From NCBI GenBank assembly GCA_902560185.1, contig CACEKW010000007.1, positions 1 through 45,240 of the forward strand: 45,240 nt of DNA, read 5' to 3'. The DNA comes from an uncultured Pelagibacteraceae bacterium (GTDB taxonomy: Bacteria; Pseudomonadota; Alphaproteobacteria; Pelagibacterales; Pelagibacteraceae). The notes beneath the pieces are model-generated. The model was not told the DNA's origin. It did not search any database and saw nothing but the letters and a program-made list of their open reading frames with translations. This document shows positions 1 through 9,522 of this stretch, piece after piece. Each line of letters opens with the position of its first letter. Position 1 is the stretch's first letter. The translations under genes were made by a program, and so were the position numbers.

Positions 1-1208
1 CCTATAAAAATAATTCAGAGCTTAACGCTGAAAGGGAAAATATTAATGTTTCTGAACAAGATCTAAATATTGCAAGAGGATCTTATTTACCAACGATTAC
101 GCTTGAGGGAACTAAAAGTCAGGAAGACACCAACAAACTTACTAATCAAGGTGGGGGAGATGCCACAATTAGCGATGTGGACCCTTCAACAAGATCAGTC
201 TCAATTACTCAAACTTTAATAGATTTTGGTAGAGGTGCAGATCTTGCAAAAAACAAGATAGGTATTGATCTTGCAAAAGCTAAATTATTAAAAAAAGAGC
301 AAGATATCTTATATAAAACTACCGAGGCTTATACGGGGCTAATTTCAGCAAATGAAAAGTTAGAAATTAATAGAGCAAACGTTGAGCTTTTAAACAGACA
401 AGTAGAAACTGATAGAATTAGACTTAGTAGAGGTCAAATTTCTTTATCAGATGTTTCTCAATCAGAATCTTCGTTAGCAGGTGCAGAGGCACAATTTATT
501 AAGGCACAAAATGATTTATTAACCAGTAAATTAAATTATGAAAATATTATAGGTAACATTAATGATGTGCAATCATTAGATAAAAGTTCAATTATTAATT
601 ATGAACTTCCAGGAGATCTTAATTCAGCAATTGAGCTTTCAAAGAAAAATAATCCTGATTTAATAATTGCAAAGTTAGAGTATGAACAATCTATTAAAGA
701 TAAATCAATTGCTAAATCTGATTTAGCACCTACTGCAAAATTATCTTTTGAAAGATCATATACTGAGGATTTAAATACAACATATGATGAGAGAGAAAAA
801 GATACTGTTAAAGCAACTGTTTCTTGGCCTTTTTTTTCAGGTGGGAAAAACATTGCTAAATATAAAAAAAATCAAAGTTTAGAAAATAGAAAAAGATTGA
901 TTTTAGATAGTGCAGTAAAACAAAATCAAACTGATGTAGCTAGCGCATGGTCCAATTATCAATCTAATAGAAGTTTACTTAATTCTGTTCAATCTCAAGT
1001 TAAAGCTGCTGAAATTGCCAATGAGGGAATTGCCGCTGAATATAATAGTGGGGCAGGAAGAACAACTTTAGAGGTCATTCAATCCAACTCATTACTTTTG
1101 AATGCTCAAATTTCTTTGGCAGATTCTGAGAGAAATTACATTTTATCTCAGTTCAATTTGTTAAAGTCCTTAGGATTGCTAAACAGTGATTACCTGAAAA
1201 TAAGATAA
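1..1208 (+). CDS. TolC-family outer membrane efflux protein (5' end missing)
   Basis: The reading frame is open from base 3, so the gene starts left of the window; the first ATG/GTG-like codons inside are internal. The visible roughly 400 residues are typical of the outer membrane efflux protein (OEP) family. There are two long heptad-rich helical stretches, the phrase SITQTLIDFGRG near the start, WPFFSGG in the second half, and a late helix ending in a short KSLGLLNSDYL segment. Proteins of this family form the trimeric outer-membrane channel and periplasmic tunnel of type I secretion systems and RND pumps. No pump or adaptor gene is visible here, so the partner is unknown. A 105-base spacer separates it from recA, and I see no strong terminator there. 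The family call is firm; the substrate cannot be inferred. Confidence 0.9.
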   Translation, partial: YKNNSELNAERENINVSEQDLNIARGSYLPTITLEGTKSQEDTNKLTNQGGGDATISDVDPSTRSVSITQTLIDFGRGADLAKNKIGIDLAKAKLLKKEQDILYKTTEAYTGLISANEKLEINRANVELLNRQVETDRIRLSRGQISLSDVSQSESSLAGAEAQFIKAQNDLLTSKLNYENIIGNINDVQSLDKSSIINYELPGDLNSAIELSKKNNPDLIIAKLEYEQSIKDKSIAKSDLAPTAKLSFERSYTEDLNTTYDEREKDTVKATVSWPFFSGGKNIAKYKKNQSLENRKRLILDSAVKQNQTDVASAWSNYQSNRSLLNSVQSQVKAAEIANEGIAAEYNSGAGRTTLEVIQSNSLLLNAQISLADSERNYILSQFNLLKSLGLLNSDYLKIR

Positions 1209-1249
1209 TTATTGGTTTTTTGAGGAAAAATAAAATATCTTGCCAATGA

Positions 1250-1264
1250 GAACAAAATGTGTAC
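1250..1264 (+). promoter_or_regulatory. possible LexA (SOS) box upstream of recA
   Basis: The 15 bases read GAAC, seven bases, then GTAC. The alphaproteobacterial LexA operator is GTTC-N7-GTTC (GAAC-N7-GAAC on the other strand), so this site matches in spacing and in 7 of 8 fixed bases. It lies 50 bases before the recA start codon and just upstream of a TATTAT -10-like hexamer at 1268-1273, where a repressor site would be expected. No lexA gene is visible in this window, so regulation is inferred from the site alone. Confidence 0.4.
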
Positions 1265-1313
1265 ATTTATTATATGATTCGAGTGTTAAAAAAAGCAAGA
1301 AAAGAGGCAAAAA

Positions 1314-2462
1314 ATGACAAAAAATAACTTAAAAGTAGTTAAATCTACGAAAGATCAAGAATTGGATATTAAAGAAAAAAATAAAGCATTAGATGCTGCG
1401 ATTAGCCAGATAACTGACAATTTTGGAAAAGGTTCAGTTATGAAGCTGGGTGAAAAAAGAGCAATGGATATCGAGTCGATATCTACAGGTTCTTTAAGTT
1501 TAGATTTAGCTTTAGGAATAGGTGGTTTACCTAAAGGAAGAATTATTGAGGTTTATGGACCAGAGAGTTCTGGAAAAACAACATTAGCATTACAAGTAGT
1601 TGCTGAAGCCCAAAAAGCGGGTGGAATTTGTGCATTCGTTGATGCAGAGCATGCTTTAGATCCAGTCTATGCGAAAAAATTAGGAGTGAATACTGAAGAG
1701 CTTTTAATTTCTCAACCAGATGCAGGTGAGCAAGCTTTAGAAATCGCTGATACGTTAGTAAAATCAGGCTCTATTTCAGTTATTGTAATTGACTCTGTTG
1801 CAGCTTTAACTCCAAAAGCTGAAATTGAAGGTGAGATGGGTGATCATCATGTTGGTCTTCAATCAAGATTAATGAGTCAGGCTTTAAGAAAATTAACTGG
1901 TTCAATTTCAAATACAAACACAATGATGATTTTCATTAACCAAATTAGAATGAAAATTGGAGTTATGTTTGGAAGTCCAGAAACAACATCAGGTGGAAAT
2001 GCGTTAAAGTTTTATTCATCTGTAAGAATGGATATTAGAAGAATTGGTGCTATCAAGGATAAAGACGAAATTATCGGAAATACTACAAGAGTAAAAGTAG
2101 TTAAGAATAAAGTTGCACCACCATTTAAAGTTGTTGAGTTTGACTTAATGTATGGCAGAGGAATTAGTAAAATGGGTGAGTTGGTTGACCTAGGTGCTAA
2201 AGCTGACATTATTGAAAAATCAGGAGCATGGTATGCTTATAAAGGTGAAAAAATAGGTCAAGGTAGAGAAAACGCAAAAACTTACCTTGCTCAAAATCCT
2301 AAAGTTGCTGCAGAAATAGAAATGGCGATTAGAGAAAAAGCAGGTGTGATTTCAAAGAAAATTGAAGGAAATCCATTAAGTCCTGAAAAAATTGAAAAAG
2401 AGAAGAAAGTAGCAGAAAAAGAAGAGGCTGCAAAAGAAGCTACTCCTTCTAAAAAGAACTAA
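1314..2462 (+). CDS. recA: RecA recombinase
   Basis: RecA is the ATP-dependent strand-exchange protein that forms filaments on single-stranded DNA, drives homologous repair, and in SOS-competent bacteria triggers LexA cleavage. At 382 residues it is slightly longer than most RecA proteins. The sequence shows the Walker A loop GPESSGKTT at residues 82-90, a Walker B-type [10 protein letters not shown], the L1/L2-region sequences including [22 protein letters not shown], and a lysine- and glutamate-rich C-terminal tail. The chosen ATG is preceded by an AGAGG Shine-Dalgarno about 6 bases upstream. The roughly 25 residues before the conserved core are an N-terminal extension rich in Lys and Glu. 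It is followed by a clear hairpin terminator and then alaS. Confidence 0.99.
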   Translation: MTKNNLKVVKSTKDQELDIKEKNKALDAAISQITDNFGKGSVMKLGEKRAMDIESISTGSLSLDLALGIGGLPKGRIIEVYGPESSGKTTLALQVVAEAQKAGGICAFVDAEHALDPVYAKKLGVNTEELLISQPDAGEQALEIADTLVKSGSISVIVIDSVAALTPKAEIEGEMGDHHVGLQSRLMSQALRKLTGSISNTNTMMIFINQIRMKIGVMFGSPETTSGGNALKFYSSVRMDIRRIGAIKDKDEIIGNTTRVKVVKNKVAPPFKVVEFDLMYGRGISKMGELVDLGAKADIIEKSGAWYAYKGEKIGQGRENAKTYLAQNPKVAAEIEMAIREKAGVISKKIEGNPLSPEKIEKEKKVAEKEEAAKEATPSKKN

Positions 2463-2487
2463 AATTAAAGGTCATCTTTAAATTATA

Positions 2488-2512
2488 AAAGGCGCTTCTT
2501 ATAAGCGCCTTT
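2488..2512 (+). terminator. hairpin terminator after recA
   Basis: A perfect 10-base-pair stem (AAAGGCGCTT paired with AAGCGCCTTT) encloses a 5-base loop, 25 bases after the recA stop. A run of C then T follows rather than a clean T tract, while an A-rich run precedes it. It is by far the most GC-rich stretch of the spacer. Rho-independent termination is the likely role; RNA 3'-end stabilisation is the alternative. Confidence 0.8.
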
Positions 2513-2562
2513 CCCCCTTTATACCTAACTAGACATAGAATAAAAAAGCTGTATTTTAAAGT

Positions 2563-5229
2563 ATGGCGGATAAATCATTAAATGAAATAAGAAGTACGTT
2601 CTTAAAATATTTTGAAAAGAATGATCATAAGATTGTCGAGTCTAGTAATTTAGTTCCAAACAATGATCCGACATTAATGTTTGCTAATTCTGGAATGGTT
2701 CAGTTCAAGAACGTATTTACTGGTTTAGAAAAAAGAGATTATCAAAGAGCAACCACTTCTCAAAAATGTGTCAGAGCAGGAGGTAAACATAATGATTTAG
2801 AAAATGTTGGTTACACTCCAAGACATCATACTTTTTTTGAAATGTTGGGAAATTTTTCTTTTGGGGACTATTTCAAAGAAAGAGGAATTGAACTTGCATG
2901 GAATTTAATCACTAAAGATTTTGGTTTAGATAAAAATAGACTTTACGTAACAGTTTTTCATGAAGATGATGAAGCCTTCAATTTCTGGAAGAAAATAGCG
3001 GGTTTTAGCGATGATAGAATTATCAGAATTTCAACATCAGATAATTTCTGGTCAATGGGTGAAACAGGTCCTTGTGGACCTTGCTCAGAAATATTCTACG
3101 ATCATGGTGATCATTTAAAAGGTGGTTTACCCGGAACAAAGGATCAAGATGGAGATCGTTTTATTGAAATTTGGAACCTGGTATTTATGCAATATGAACA
3201 AGTTTCAAAAGATAAAAGAATAGATTTACCAAAGCCATCCGTAGATACTGGAATGGGATTGGAGAGAATAGCTGCTCTTTTACAAGGCACACACGACAAT
3301 TATCAAACTGATCATTTTAAGAAATTAATAAGTTCGATATCAGATGTTACTAAAGTTAAACAAGCTAATAATAACATATCAAGTTTTAGAGTAATTGCTG
3401 ATCACTTAAGAGCAAGTTCATTTCTTTTAGCTGAAGGTGTTCTACCATCCAATGAGGGTCGTGGATATGTCTTAAGAAGAATTATGAGAAGAGGTATGAG
3501 GCATTCTCATTTATTAGGATCAAAAGAACCTATTTTTTACAAAATTTTTGAATCTTTAAAAAATGAAATGTCTGGAAATTATCCAGAGTTAGAACGATCC
3601 GAGTCTTTGATAACAGAAACATTAAAAATGGAAGAAGAAAAATTTTTAGTTTTACTTGATCGAGGAATTAAAATTCTAAATGATGAAATTTCAAAAATTG
3701 ATAAAGTGTTATCAGGTGAAGTAGCTTTTAAATTATATGACACTTATGGTTTTCCATTAGATCTCACAGAAGATATTTTAAAAAATAAATCATTAAAAGT
3801 TGACCATCAAAAATTTGATGAGTTGATGAAAAAAAGCAAAGAACTTGCAAAAAAGAATTGGAAAGGATCTGGGGACAGCTCAGAGGAAGCAATTTGGTTT
3901 TCAATTAAAGATAAAACTGGTCCTACAGAGTTTTTGGGTTACGAGTCTAATCAATCTGAGGGAGTAGTTTTAAATTTGATCAAAAACAATCAGGAATCAA
4001 AATCATTAGCTACTGGAGAAGAAGGAATGATTGTAACTAATCAAACTCCTTTTTATGGTGAGTCAGGAGGACAACTTGGAGATAAAGGCACAATAGTTTC
4101 TGGCAATTCAGTTTTTGAAGTTGAGGATACACAAAAAAAACTTGGAGATTTATTTGTTCATTATGGATCAGTTAAAACTGGAGAAATAAAAATTAATGAT
4201 GTAGTTGAAATGAAAATTGATGTTGAGAGAAGAAACAATTTAAAAGCTTATCATTCTGCAACTCACTTACTTCATGAGTCTTTAAGAAGAACTTTAGGTA
4301 AGCACGTGATGCAAAAAGGATCATTAGTTGCACCAGATCGTTTGAGGTTTGACTTTAGTCACATGAAACCGATTACTAATGAGGAATTAGAGACAATAGA
4401 TAAATTAGTTAACGAATACGTTAAAAATGGTTCTGAAGTGACCACAAGAATTATGACACCAAAAGCTGCAATAGAAAAGGGAGCGCTAGCTTTTTTTGGT
4501 GAAAAATATGGTGAAGAAGTTCGTGTCGTTTCAATGGGTAAGGAAAAAGATGCTTATTTTTCAACAGAATTATGCGGTGGAACCCATGTAAAAAACACCG
4601 GAGATATTGGAAAATTTAAAACAGTCAGTCAATCATCTATTGCTGCAGGAGTAAGAAGAGTTGAAGCTTTAAGAGACAAACAGCTTGAGGATTTTATTAA
4701 GAATAAAGAAAAGCTCTCAACTTTATCTGTACAAAAAGATGAGGAGACTATCAAAGATTTGTCATCACAAATAATCAAACTTGGAGGTAAACCGAAAGTT
4801 GATAATAAAGATTTAAAAGAAATAATAAAAAATCTTTCAAAACAACTTGAACAATTAAATGTTAACTCAGTTCTTCAAGATAAAACAAAAAATATTATTA
4901 ATGATCAAAAAATTAAGGATATAAATGTTCGATTCCAAAAAGTTCAAGATTTACCTCCTAAAGATTTGAGAAAATTAGTTGATAGTGGAAAAAAAGAACT
5001 TGGTGATGGGATTGTAATTGTTTTTGCAAGTAGTGAAGATAAAGTTGGTTTAGGAGTTGGTGTTACTGAAAAGCTAGTGGAAAAATATGATGCTGTAAAA
5101 TTTGCAAAATTAGGTTCAGAAATTATCGGTGGCAAAGGTGGTGGAGGCCGAAAAGATTTTGCCCAAGCAGGGGGACAGGATAAAAACAAAATTGATGAAG
5201 CTTTTGAAAAACTAAAGGCTTTAATTTAG
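2563..5229 (+). CDS. alaS: alanyl-tRNA synthetase
   Basis: This cytoplasmic class II synthetase charges tRNA-Ala and edits Ser/Gly mischarged tRNA. Its 888 residues are the normal bacterial length. In order: the class II catalytic domain ([33 protein letters not shown]), the tRNA-recognition region, the editing domain with zinc ligands H564 and H568 (HSATH) and C671 and H675 (CGGTH), then a charged coiled linker and the glycine-rich C-Ala domain ending in [14 protein letters not shown]. The start ATG follows a weak promoter-like pair (TAGACA at 2530, TATTTT at 2552). Its last 9 bases overlap the end of the convergent icd gene, leaving no room for a terminator between them. Confidence 0.99.
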   Translation: MADKSLNEIRSTFLKYFEKNDHKIVESSNLVPNNDPTLMFANSGMVQFKNVFTGLEKRDYQRATTSQKCVRAGGKHNDLENVGYTPRHHTFFEMLGNFSFGDYFKERGIELAWNLITKDFGLDKNRLYVTVFHEDDEAFNFWKKIAGFSDDRIIRISTSDNFWSMGETGPCGPCSEIFYDHGDHLKGGLPGTKDQDGDRFIEIWNLVFMQYEQVSKDKRIDLPKPSVDTGMGLERIAALLQGTHDNYQTDHFKKLISSISDVTKVKQANNNISSFRVIADHLRASSFLLAEGVLPSNEGRGYVLRRIMRRGMRHSHLLGSKEPIFYKIFESLKNEMSGNYPELERSESLITETLKMEEEKFLVLLDRGIKILNDEISKIDKVLSGEVAFKLYDTYGFPLDLTEDILKNKSLKVDHQKFDELMKKSKELAKKNWKGSGDSSEEAIWFSIKDKTGPTEFLGYESNQSEGVVLNLIKNNQESKSLATGEEGMIVTNQTPFYGESGGQLGDKGTIVSGNSVFEVEDTQKKLGDLFVHYGSVKTGEIKINDVVEMKIDVERRNNLKAYHSATHLLHESLRRTLGKHVMQKGSLVAPDRLRFDFSHMKPITNEELETIDKLVNEYVKNGSEVTTRIMTPKAAIEKGALAFFGEKYGEEVRVVSMGKEKDAYFSTELCGGTHVKNTGDIGKFKTVSQSSIAAGVRRVEALRDKQLEDFIKNKEKLSTLSVQKDEETIKDLSSQIIKLGGKPKVDNKDLKEIIKNLSKQLEQLNVNSVLQDKTKNIINDQKIKDINVRFQKVQDLPPKDLRKLVDSGKKELGDGIVIVFASSEDKVGLGVGVTEKLVEKYDAVKFAKLGSEIIGGKGGGGRKDFAQAGGQDKNKIDEAFEKLKALI

Positions 5230-6435
5230 CTTCTGTTTAAGATTGTTATCAATTACATCCAGAAATTGATTGGTTGTTAAATATTTGCTTGAAGGTCCAA
5301 CCAATATTGCAAGATCTTTTGTCATAGAGCCATTTTCAACACTTTCAATACAAACTTTTTCAATTGTATTTGCAAATTTGATAAGTTCGTCATTACCATC
5401 AAGCTTTCCCCTATGTGCTAATCCTCTTGTCCATGCAAAAATCGAAGCAATTGGATTTGTGGAAGTTTCTTTACCTTGTTGGTGCATTCTATAATGTCTA
5501 GTTACTGTTCCGTGAGCTGCTTCTGCCTCCATTATTTTTCCATCAGGTGTAAGCAGTGTGCTGGTCATTAAACCAAGTGAGCCATATCCTTGAGCCATGG
5601 TATCTGATTGAACATCACCATCATAATTTTTACATGCCCATATATACTTTCCGCTCCATTTCATTGCACATGCTACCATGTCGTCAATTAATCTGTGTTC
5701 ATAAGTAATTTTTGCATCCTCAAATTTTTTCTTGAATTCTTTATTATAGACCTCTTCAAATATATCTTTAAATCTTCCATCGTATTTTTTTAGAATTGTA
5801 TTTTTGGTTGATAAGTAAACTGGCCAATTCTTAATTAATCCATAACTAAAACAGGATCTTGCGAAATCCTCGATTGATTTATCTAAATTATACATTGAGA
5901 GTGCAACCCCTGGACCGGTAAAATTAAATACTTCATATTTAATTTCATCTTTACCATCTTCAGAAGTCCATTTTACTTCCATCTTACCTTTGCCAGGCAC
6001 TTTGAAATCTGTTGCTCTATATTGATCTCCAAATGCATGCCTTCCGATCACTACTGGATCTGACCAAGAGGGTACGAGTTTTGGAATGTTAGAACAAATT
6101 ATGGGTTCTCTAAATACAGTTCCTCCAATGATATTTCTGATAGTTCCGTTTGGAGATCTCCACATTTTCTTCAATTTAAACTCTTCAACTCGTGCTTCAT
6201 CTGGAGTGATGGTTGCACATTTGATACCGACACCAATTTTTTTAATTGCATTAGCAGAGTCTATAGTGATTTGATCATCAGAGTCATCTCTACTTTTCAT
6301 TCCTAAATCGTAATATTCGATGCCGAGATCTAAATACGGAAGTATCAATTTTTTCTTGATAAATTCCCAGATTATTCTGGTCATTTCATCGCCATCTAAC
6401 TCTACTATTGGGTTTTTAACGCTAATTTTGCTCAC
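5221..6435 (-). CDS. icd: NADP-dependent isocitrate dehydrogenase
   Basis: This TCA-cycle enzyme oxidatively decarboxylates isocitrate to 2-oxoglutarate. Its 404 residues and motifs put it with the homodimeric, eukaryote-like NADP enzymes: [16 protein letters not shown] near the N-terminus, the substrate-binding [15 protein letters not shown], and [12 protein letters not shown] and [11 protein letters not shown] in the second half. Translation most likely starts at a GTG ([11 protein letters not shown]); no longer frame is needed for the family alignment. The gene is convergent with alaS, overlapping by 9 bases, and divergent from psd across a 74-base AT-rich spacer that must hold both promoters. 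Reductive supply of NADPH is a usual role of this isoform. Confidence 0.97.
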   Translation of the reverse strand: MSKISVKNPIVELDGDEMTRIIWEFIKKKLILPYLDLGIEYYDLGMKSRDDSDDQITIDSANAIKKIGVGIKCATITPDEARVEEFKLKKMWRSPNGTIRNIIGGTVFREPIICSNIPKLVPSWSDPVVIGRHAFGDQYRATDFKVPGKGKMEVKWTSEDGKDEIKYEVFNFTGPGVALSMYNLDKSIEDFARSCFSYGLIKNWPVYLSTKNTILKKYDGRFKDIFEEVYNKEFKKKFEDAKITYEHRLIDDMVACAMKWSGKYIWACKNYDGDVQSDTMAQGYGSLGLMTSTLLTPDGKIMEAEAAHGTVTRHYRMHQQGKETSTNPIASIFAWTRGLAHRGKLDGNDELIKFANTIEKVCIESVENGSMTKDLAILVGPSSKYLTTNQFLDVIDNNLKQKLN

Positions 6436-6509
6436 TTATATTTTTATCTTAATAATTGAATTTCGCGATTTTATATACATATTAATGACAAATTATCAAA
6501 TAGAAGAAT

Positions 6510-7157
6510 ATGTTTAGTAAGATATTTCCAAAAATTCACGCTGAAGGTTATAAATTTTTAGTTATAGCCGGAATAATCACAATAGTATTTTATATTTTTA
6601 GTAATTTCTTAGGTCTAATTGGTTTGGTCTTAACTATTTGGGTTTATTATTTTTTTAGAGATCCAGAGAGAGTTATTATTGATAATGATAATTATCTTGT
6701 TAGTCCAGCAGATGGTGAGGTGATTAAAGTTGAAGAAGTTGATGGGCCTAAAGAACTTGGTCTAGAGAATAAAAAATTTAAAAAGATTAGTGTTTTTATG
6801 AATGTTTTTGATTGTCATGTAAACAGAACTCCATGTGCAGGGAAGATTGAGGAAATCTTATATAAGCCAGGCAAGTTTGTAAATGCTTCATTAGATAAAG
6901 CAAGTGAGGATAATGAAAGAAATTACTTTAAAATTAAAGACCCCCACAACAATGACATTATAGTTGTTCAAATAGCTGGATTGGTTGCACGAAGAATAGT
7001 TTGTGAGTCAAATAAAGATCAAGAGTTGAAACAAGGAGATCGTATTGGCATGATACGATTTGGTAGTAGAGCTGATATATATTATGAAAATTACGAGCCA
7101 CTTGTAAAAGTTGGCCAAAAAGCTATTTCAGGTGAGACACTACTTGCAAAAAAATAA
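6510..7157 (+). CDS. psd: phosphatidylserine decarboxylase proenzyme (short form)
   Basis: The enzyme makes phosphatidylethanolamine from phosphatidylserine and acts at the inner membrane. At 215 residues it belongs to the short (Psd-A-like) class. A hydrophobic N-terminal stretch (about residues 15-50, one or two membrane segments) is followed by YYFFRDPER, the conserved SPADGEV segment, NVFDCHVNR, and the self-cleavage site FGS near the C-terminus. There S186 is predicted to become the pyruvoyl group of the small alpha chain. pssA begins one base after its stop, giving a two-gene unit for consecutive steps of the same pathway. Start choice: the ATG follows an AGAAGA Shine-Dalgarno-like run. 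Confidence 0.95.
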   Translation: MFSKIFPKIHAEGYKFLVIAGIITIVFYIFSNFLGLIGLVLTIWVYYFFRDPERVIIDNDNYLVSPADGEVIKVEEVDGPKELGLENKKFKKISVFMNVFDCHVNRTPCAGKIEEILYKPGKFVNASLDKASEDNERNYFKIKDPHNNDIIVVQIAGLVARRIVCESNKDQELKQGDRIGMIRFGSRADIYYENYEPLVKVGQKAISGETLLAKK

Positions 7158-7158
7158 T

Positions 7159-7962
7159 ATGGAACAAAAAAAACCAAATCTTAAAATTGTAGCAGATAAA
7201 AAAAGCGCAAGAATGATTTTACCAAATATGTTAACCCTGATGGGCGTATGTATTGGTTTAAGTTCAATTCGATTTGCTTTGGACGGTAGATTTGAAATAG
7301 CAATTATTGCAATAATTTTTGCTGCTTTGATTGATGGCTTAGATGGAAGAATAGCAAGACTTATAAAAGGAACCTCAAAGGTTGGAAAAGAATTAGATTC
7401 TTTGACGGATGTAATAAGTTTTGGGGTTGCTCCAGCATTCATTATGTATTTCTGGAAATTAAATACCTTAGGTCGATTTGGCTGGTTATTATGTTTAGTT
7501 TATGTAATTTGTGTTGCTTTAAGATTAGCAAGATTTAATGTTAATTCTAATCAAGAACCTTCCTGGAAAGATAACTTTTTTGAAGGAGTACCATCTCCAG
7601 CAGGTGCTATATTATTGTTAACTCCGCTAATAATAAGCCTTAGTGGTTTCGATTATATTCAGCTAAATTTTAATATCATTGTTCCAGTATTTTTTGTGGC
7701 AACATCATTGCTTCTCATTAGTAAATTTCCAAGTTATTCATTTAAAAAAATAGTCATACCAAGAAAGACAACAATATTTTTATTATTTGGCATAGTTCTA
7801 TTTTTTGGACTATTGTTAGTTTATACATTTAATGTAATTGCAATAAGTTCTTTAGTTTATGTGCTTTTATTACCAATTAGCTTTTTTCATTTTCAAAAAT
7901 TAAAAAAACAACATGAAAATGACAAAATTCAAGAGGATGATGATCTTGAAGACATACTTTAA
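7159..7962 (+). CDS. pssA: CDP-diacylglycerol-serine O-phosphatidyltransferase
   Basis: This membrane enzyme joins serine to CDP-diacylglycerol, giving the phosphatidylserine used by psd. The CDP-alcohol phosphotransferase signature D-G-x2-A-R-x8-G-x3-D-x3-D is complete (DGRIAR through GKELDSLTD). About seven hydrophobic segments follow, and the tail is acidic (EDDDLEDIL). An in-frame start exists 48 bases upstream inside psd. The ATG at 7159, one base after the psd stop, is preferred because it gives the usual short basic N-terminus (MEQKKPNLKIV). The stop overlaps the next start as TAATG, which suggests translational coupling with the glycosyltransferase-like gene. Confidence 0.95.
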   Translation: MEQKKPNLKIVADKKSARMILPNMLTLMGVCIGLSSIRFALDGRFEIAIIAIIFAALIDGLDGRIARLIKGTSKVGKELDSLTDVISFGVAPAFIMYFWKLNTLGRFGWLLCLVYVICVALRLARFNVNSNQEPSWKDNFFEGVPSPAGAILLLTPLIISLSGFDYIQLNFNIIVPVFFVATSLLLISKFPSYSFKKIVIPRKTTIFLLFGIVLFFGLLLVYTFNVIAISSLVYVLLLPISFFHFQKLKKQHENDKIQEDDDLEDIL

Positions 7963-8873
7963 TGAAAAAAAACACAATAGTTTCTCTTGCTGATGCTAAC
8001 TATTTTCCTTTATTAGAGGAATTAATAAATTCTATAAAAAGATTCAAAGAAAGTGAGAATGTTGCGATCTGTATTTTAGATGCAGGCTTAAACAAAGATC
8101 AAAAACAAAAATTATCTACTAAAGTAGATGAAATTAAATCTGCAGAGTGGGATATTGAAGTTCCTCAATCTAAAGTTAAAGAAAAGGAATGGCTTAAAAG
8201 CCAAGTTTCAAGAGCATTTTTACCTAAATATTTTCCAAACTATGAAAAATATTTGTGGATTGATTGTGATGCTTGGGTAAATGATTGGAGTTCTGTTGAG
8301 CTTTATTTTCAAGCTTGTGACAATGGTAAGTTGGGTATTACACAAACAATAGGACCAGGTTACAAAATTACGTCAAAAGTAAATTGGTTATTCGGAAAAT
8401 TAGCAATAATCAAATCCCAGAATTTTAAACATGCAATAAAATCAAAAATTGGTGCTGATAAAGCTAGAAAACTTGCTTTTGCTCCACATATTAATATTGG
8501 CGTGTTTTCCTTAGAAAAAAACTCAAAAGGGTGGAGCTTGTGGCAAAAAAATTTATCAGAAACATTAAAGGCTGGGAATATTTTTGGTTCTGAAGGATTA
8601 GCAATTAATATGTCCGTTTATATTGATGATCTTGAAACAGAATTTTTACCCTTAAATTGTAATTGGATCACTAGCAATCTTTTACCGAAATATGATGAAA
8701 ATCAAAAAACATTTGTAGAACCTTATCTTCCCAATTACAAAATAGGCATAATGCATCTTGCAGCTGGAATATGGCAAGATGGTAAAGATATGAGGGTAGA
8801 TAAAAGTATAAAGATAGAATTAGAAACTTTAGACAATAAAAAGATTAATAAAAGTTTAAGATTTGATACTTAG
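7962..8873 (+). CDS. GT-A-type glycosyltransferase-like protein
   Basis: The 303-residue protein starts with TIVSLADANYFPLLEELINSI, a nucleotide-binding first strand of the kind found in GT-A glycosyltransferases (GT8-like). It carries a DxD-type metal/nucleotide motif in YLWIDCDAWVND. Later segments FAPHINIGVFSL and GSEGLAINM are consistent with an acceptor-side loop and a conserved acidic residue. There is no signal peptide or membrane segment, so it is probably cytosolic. It is tightly packed between pssA (1 nt overlap) and rlmE (no gap). Sugar donor and acceptor cannot be read from the sequence; a role in envelope glycolipid or glycan synthesis is a guess from the phospholipid neighbours. 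Confidence 0.6.
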   Translation: MKKNTIVSLADANYFPLLEELINSIKRFKESENVAICILDAGLNKDQKQKLSTKVDEIKSAEWDIEVPQSKVKEKEWLKSQVSRAFLPKYFPNYEKYLWIDCDAWVNDWSSVELYFQACDNGKLGITQTIGPGYKITSKVNWLFGKLAIIKSQNFKHAIKSKIGADKARKLAFAPHINIGVFSLEKNSKGWSLWQKNLSETLKAGNIFGSEGLAINMSVYIDDLETEFLPLNCNWITSNLLPKYDENQKTFVEPYLPNYKIGIMHLAAGIWQDGKDMRVDKSIKIELETLDNKKINKSLRFDT

Positions 8874-9485
8874 TTGAAAAAAAATAAAATTTCAAAAAAT
8901 TGGATTAATAAACAAAGAAGAGATACTTATGTTCGTCAATCCAAAGTGGATGGTTATAGAGCTAGATCTGCATATAAATTAATTGAAATTGATGAAAAGT
9001 TTAAAGTTTTTAAGGGTGGAATTTCTGTAATAGATGTTGGTGCTGCACCAGGAAGTTGGTCTCAATATGCTTCAAAAGTTGTAAAAAATGGGACTATTAT
9101 CTCAATAGATTTAAAAAAAATGGAAAAAATTAATAACACTATTCAAATTGAGGGTGATTTCACAGAGCCCAATATTCAAGCGAAAATAAAAAATAATCTT
9201 CACAATCCAGTTGATGTGGTTATGTCTGATATGGCAGTAAATACGACTGGAATAAAAGATGTTGATGCAATTCAAACTGGAGAGTTGTGTAAAGAAGCAA
9301 TGGTATTTTCAAAAGATGTAATGTCTGAAAAGGGTATTTTTATTGCTAAAATCTTTATGGGCAGATCTTTTAATGAAATTGTCGCACTAGGAAAAAAAAT
9401 TTTTAGAGAAGTAAAGGTTTTTAAACCTAAGTCGAGTCGCAAAGATTCTAAAGAGAGTTTTATTATTTGTAAAAATCTTAGATAG
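8874..9485 (+). CDS. rlmE: 23S rRNA (uridine-2'-O-)-methyltransferase RlmE (FtsJ/RrmJ)
   Basis: RlmE methylates U2552 in the A-loop of 23S rRNA late in 50S assembly, using SAM. The 203 residues align end to end with the family: basic N-terminus, RARSAYKL with catalytic K35, the SAM loop DVGAAPGSWSQ, SDMAVNTTG with the catalytic Asp, IAKIFMG with the second Lys, and the PKSSRKDSKESFIIC ending with the catalytic Glu. Together these give the K-D-K-E tetrad. It starts at a TTG directly after the upstream stop codon; no ATG lies near the needed N-terminus, so expression probably depends on coupling to the previous gene. Confidence 0.95.
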   Translation: MKKNKISKNWINKQRRDTYVRQSKVDGYRARSAYKLIEIDEKFKVFKGGISVIDVGAAPGSWSQYASKVVKNGTIISIDLKKMEKINNTIQIEGDFTEPNIQAKIKNNLHNPVDVVMSDMAVNTTGIKDVDAIQTGELCKEAMVFSKDVMSEKGIFIAKIFMGRSFNEIVALGKKIFREVKVFKPKSSRKDSKESFIICKNLR

Positions 9486-9522
9486 ACACTTTTAATTTAA
9501 AAGGAATCATATATAAAAGATT

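Noticed and set aside
599-853. Open frame on the minus strand within the TolC-like gene
   Set aside because: It is a shadow of the real coding frame; the efflux protein frame has strong family motifs throughout.
1213-1235. TTTTTTGAGGAAAAA hairpin as a terminator for the TolC-like gene
   Set aside because: The stem is 5 A-T pairs around a 4-base loop and too weak to call.
4944-5189. Proline- and serine-rich minus-strand frame at the end of alaS
   Set aside because: It mirrors the glycine-rich C-Ala domain and is a composition artefact.
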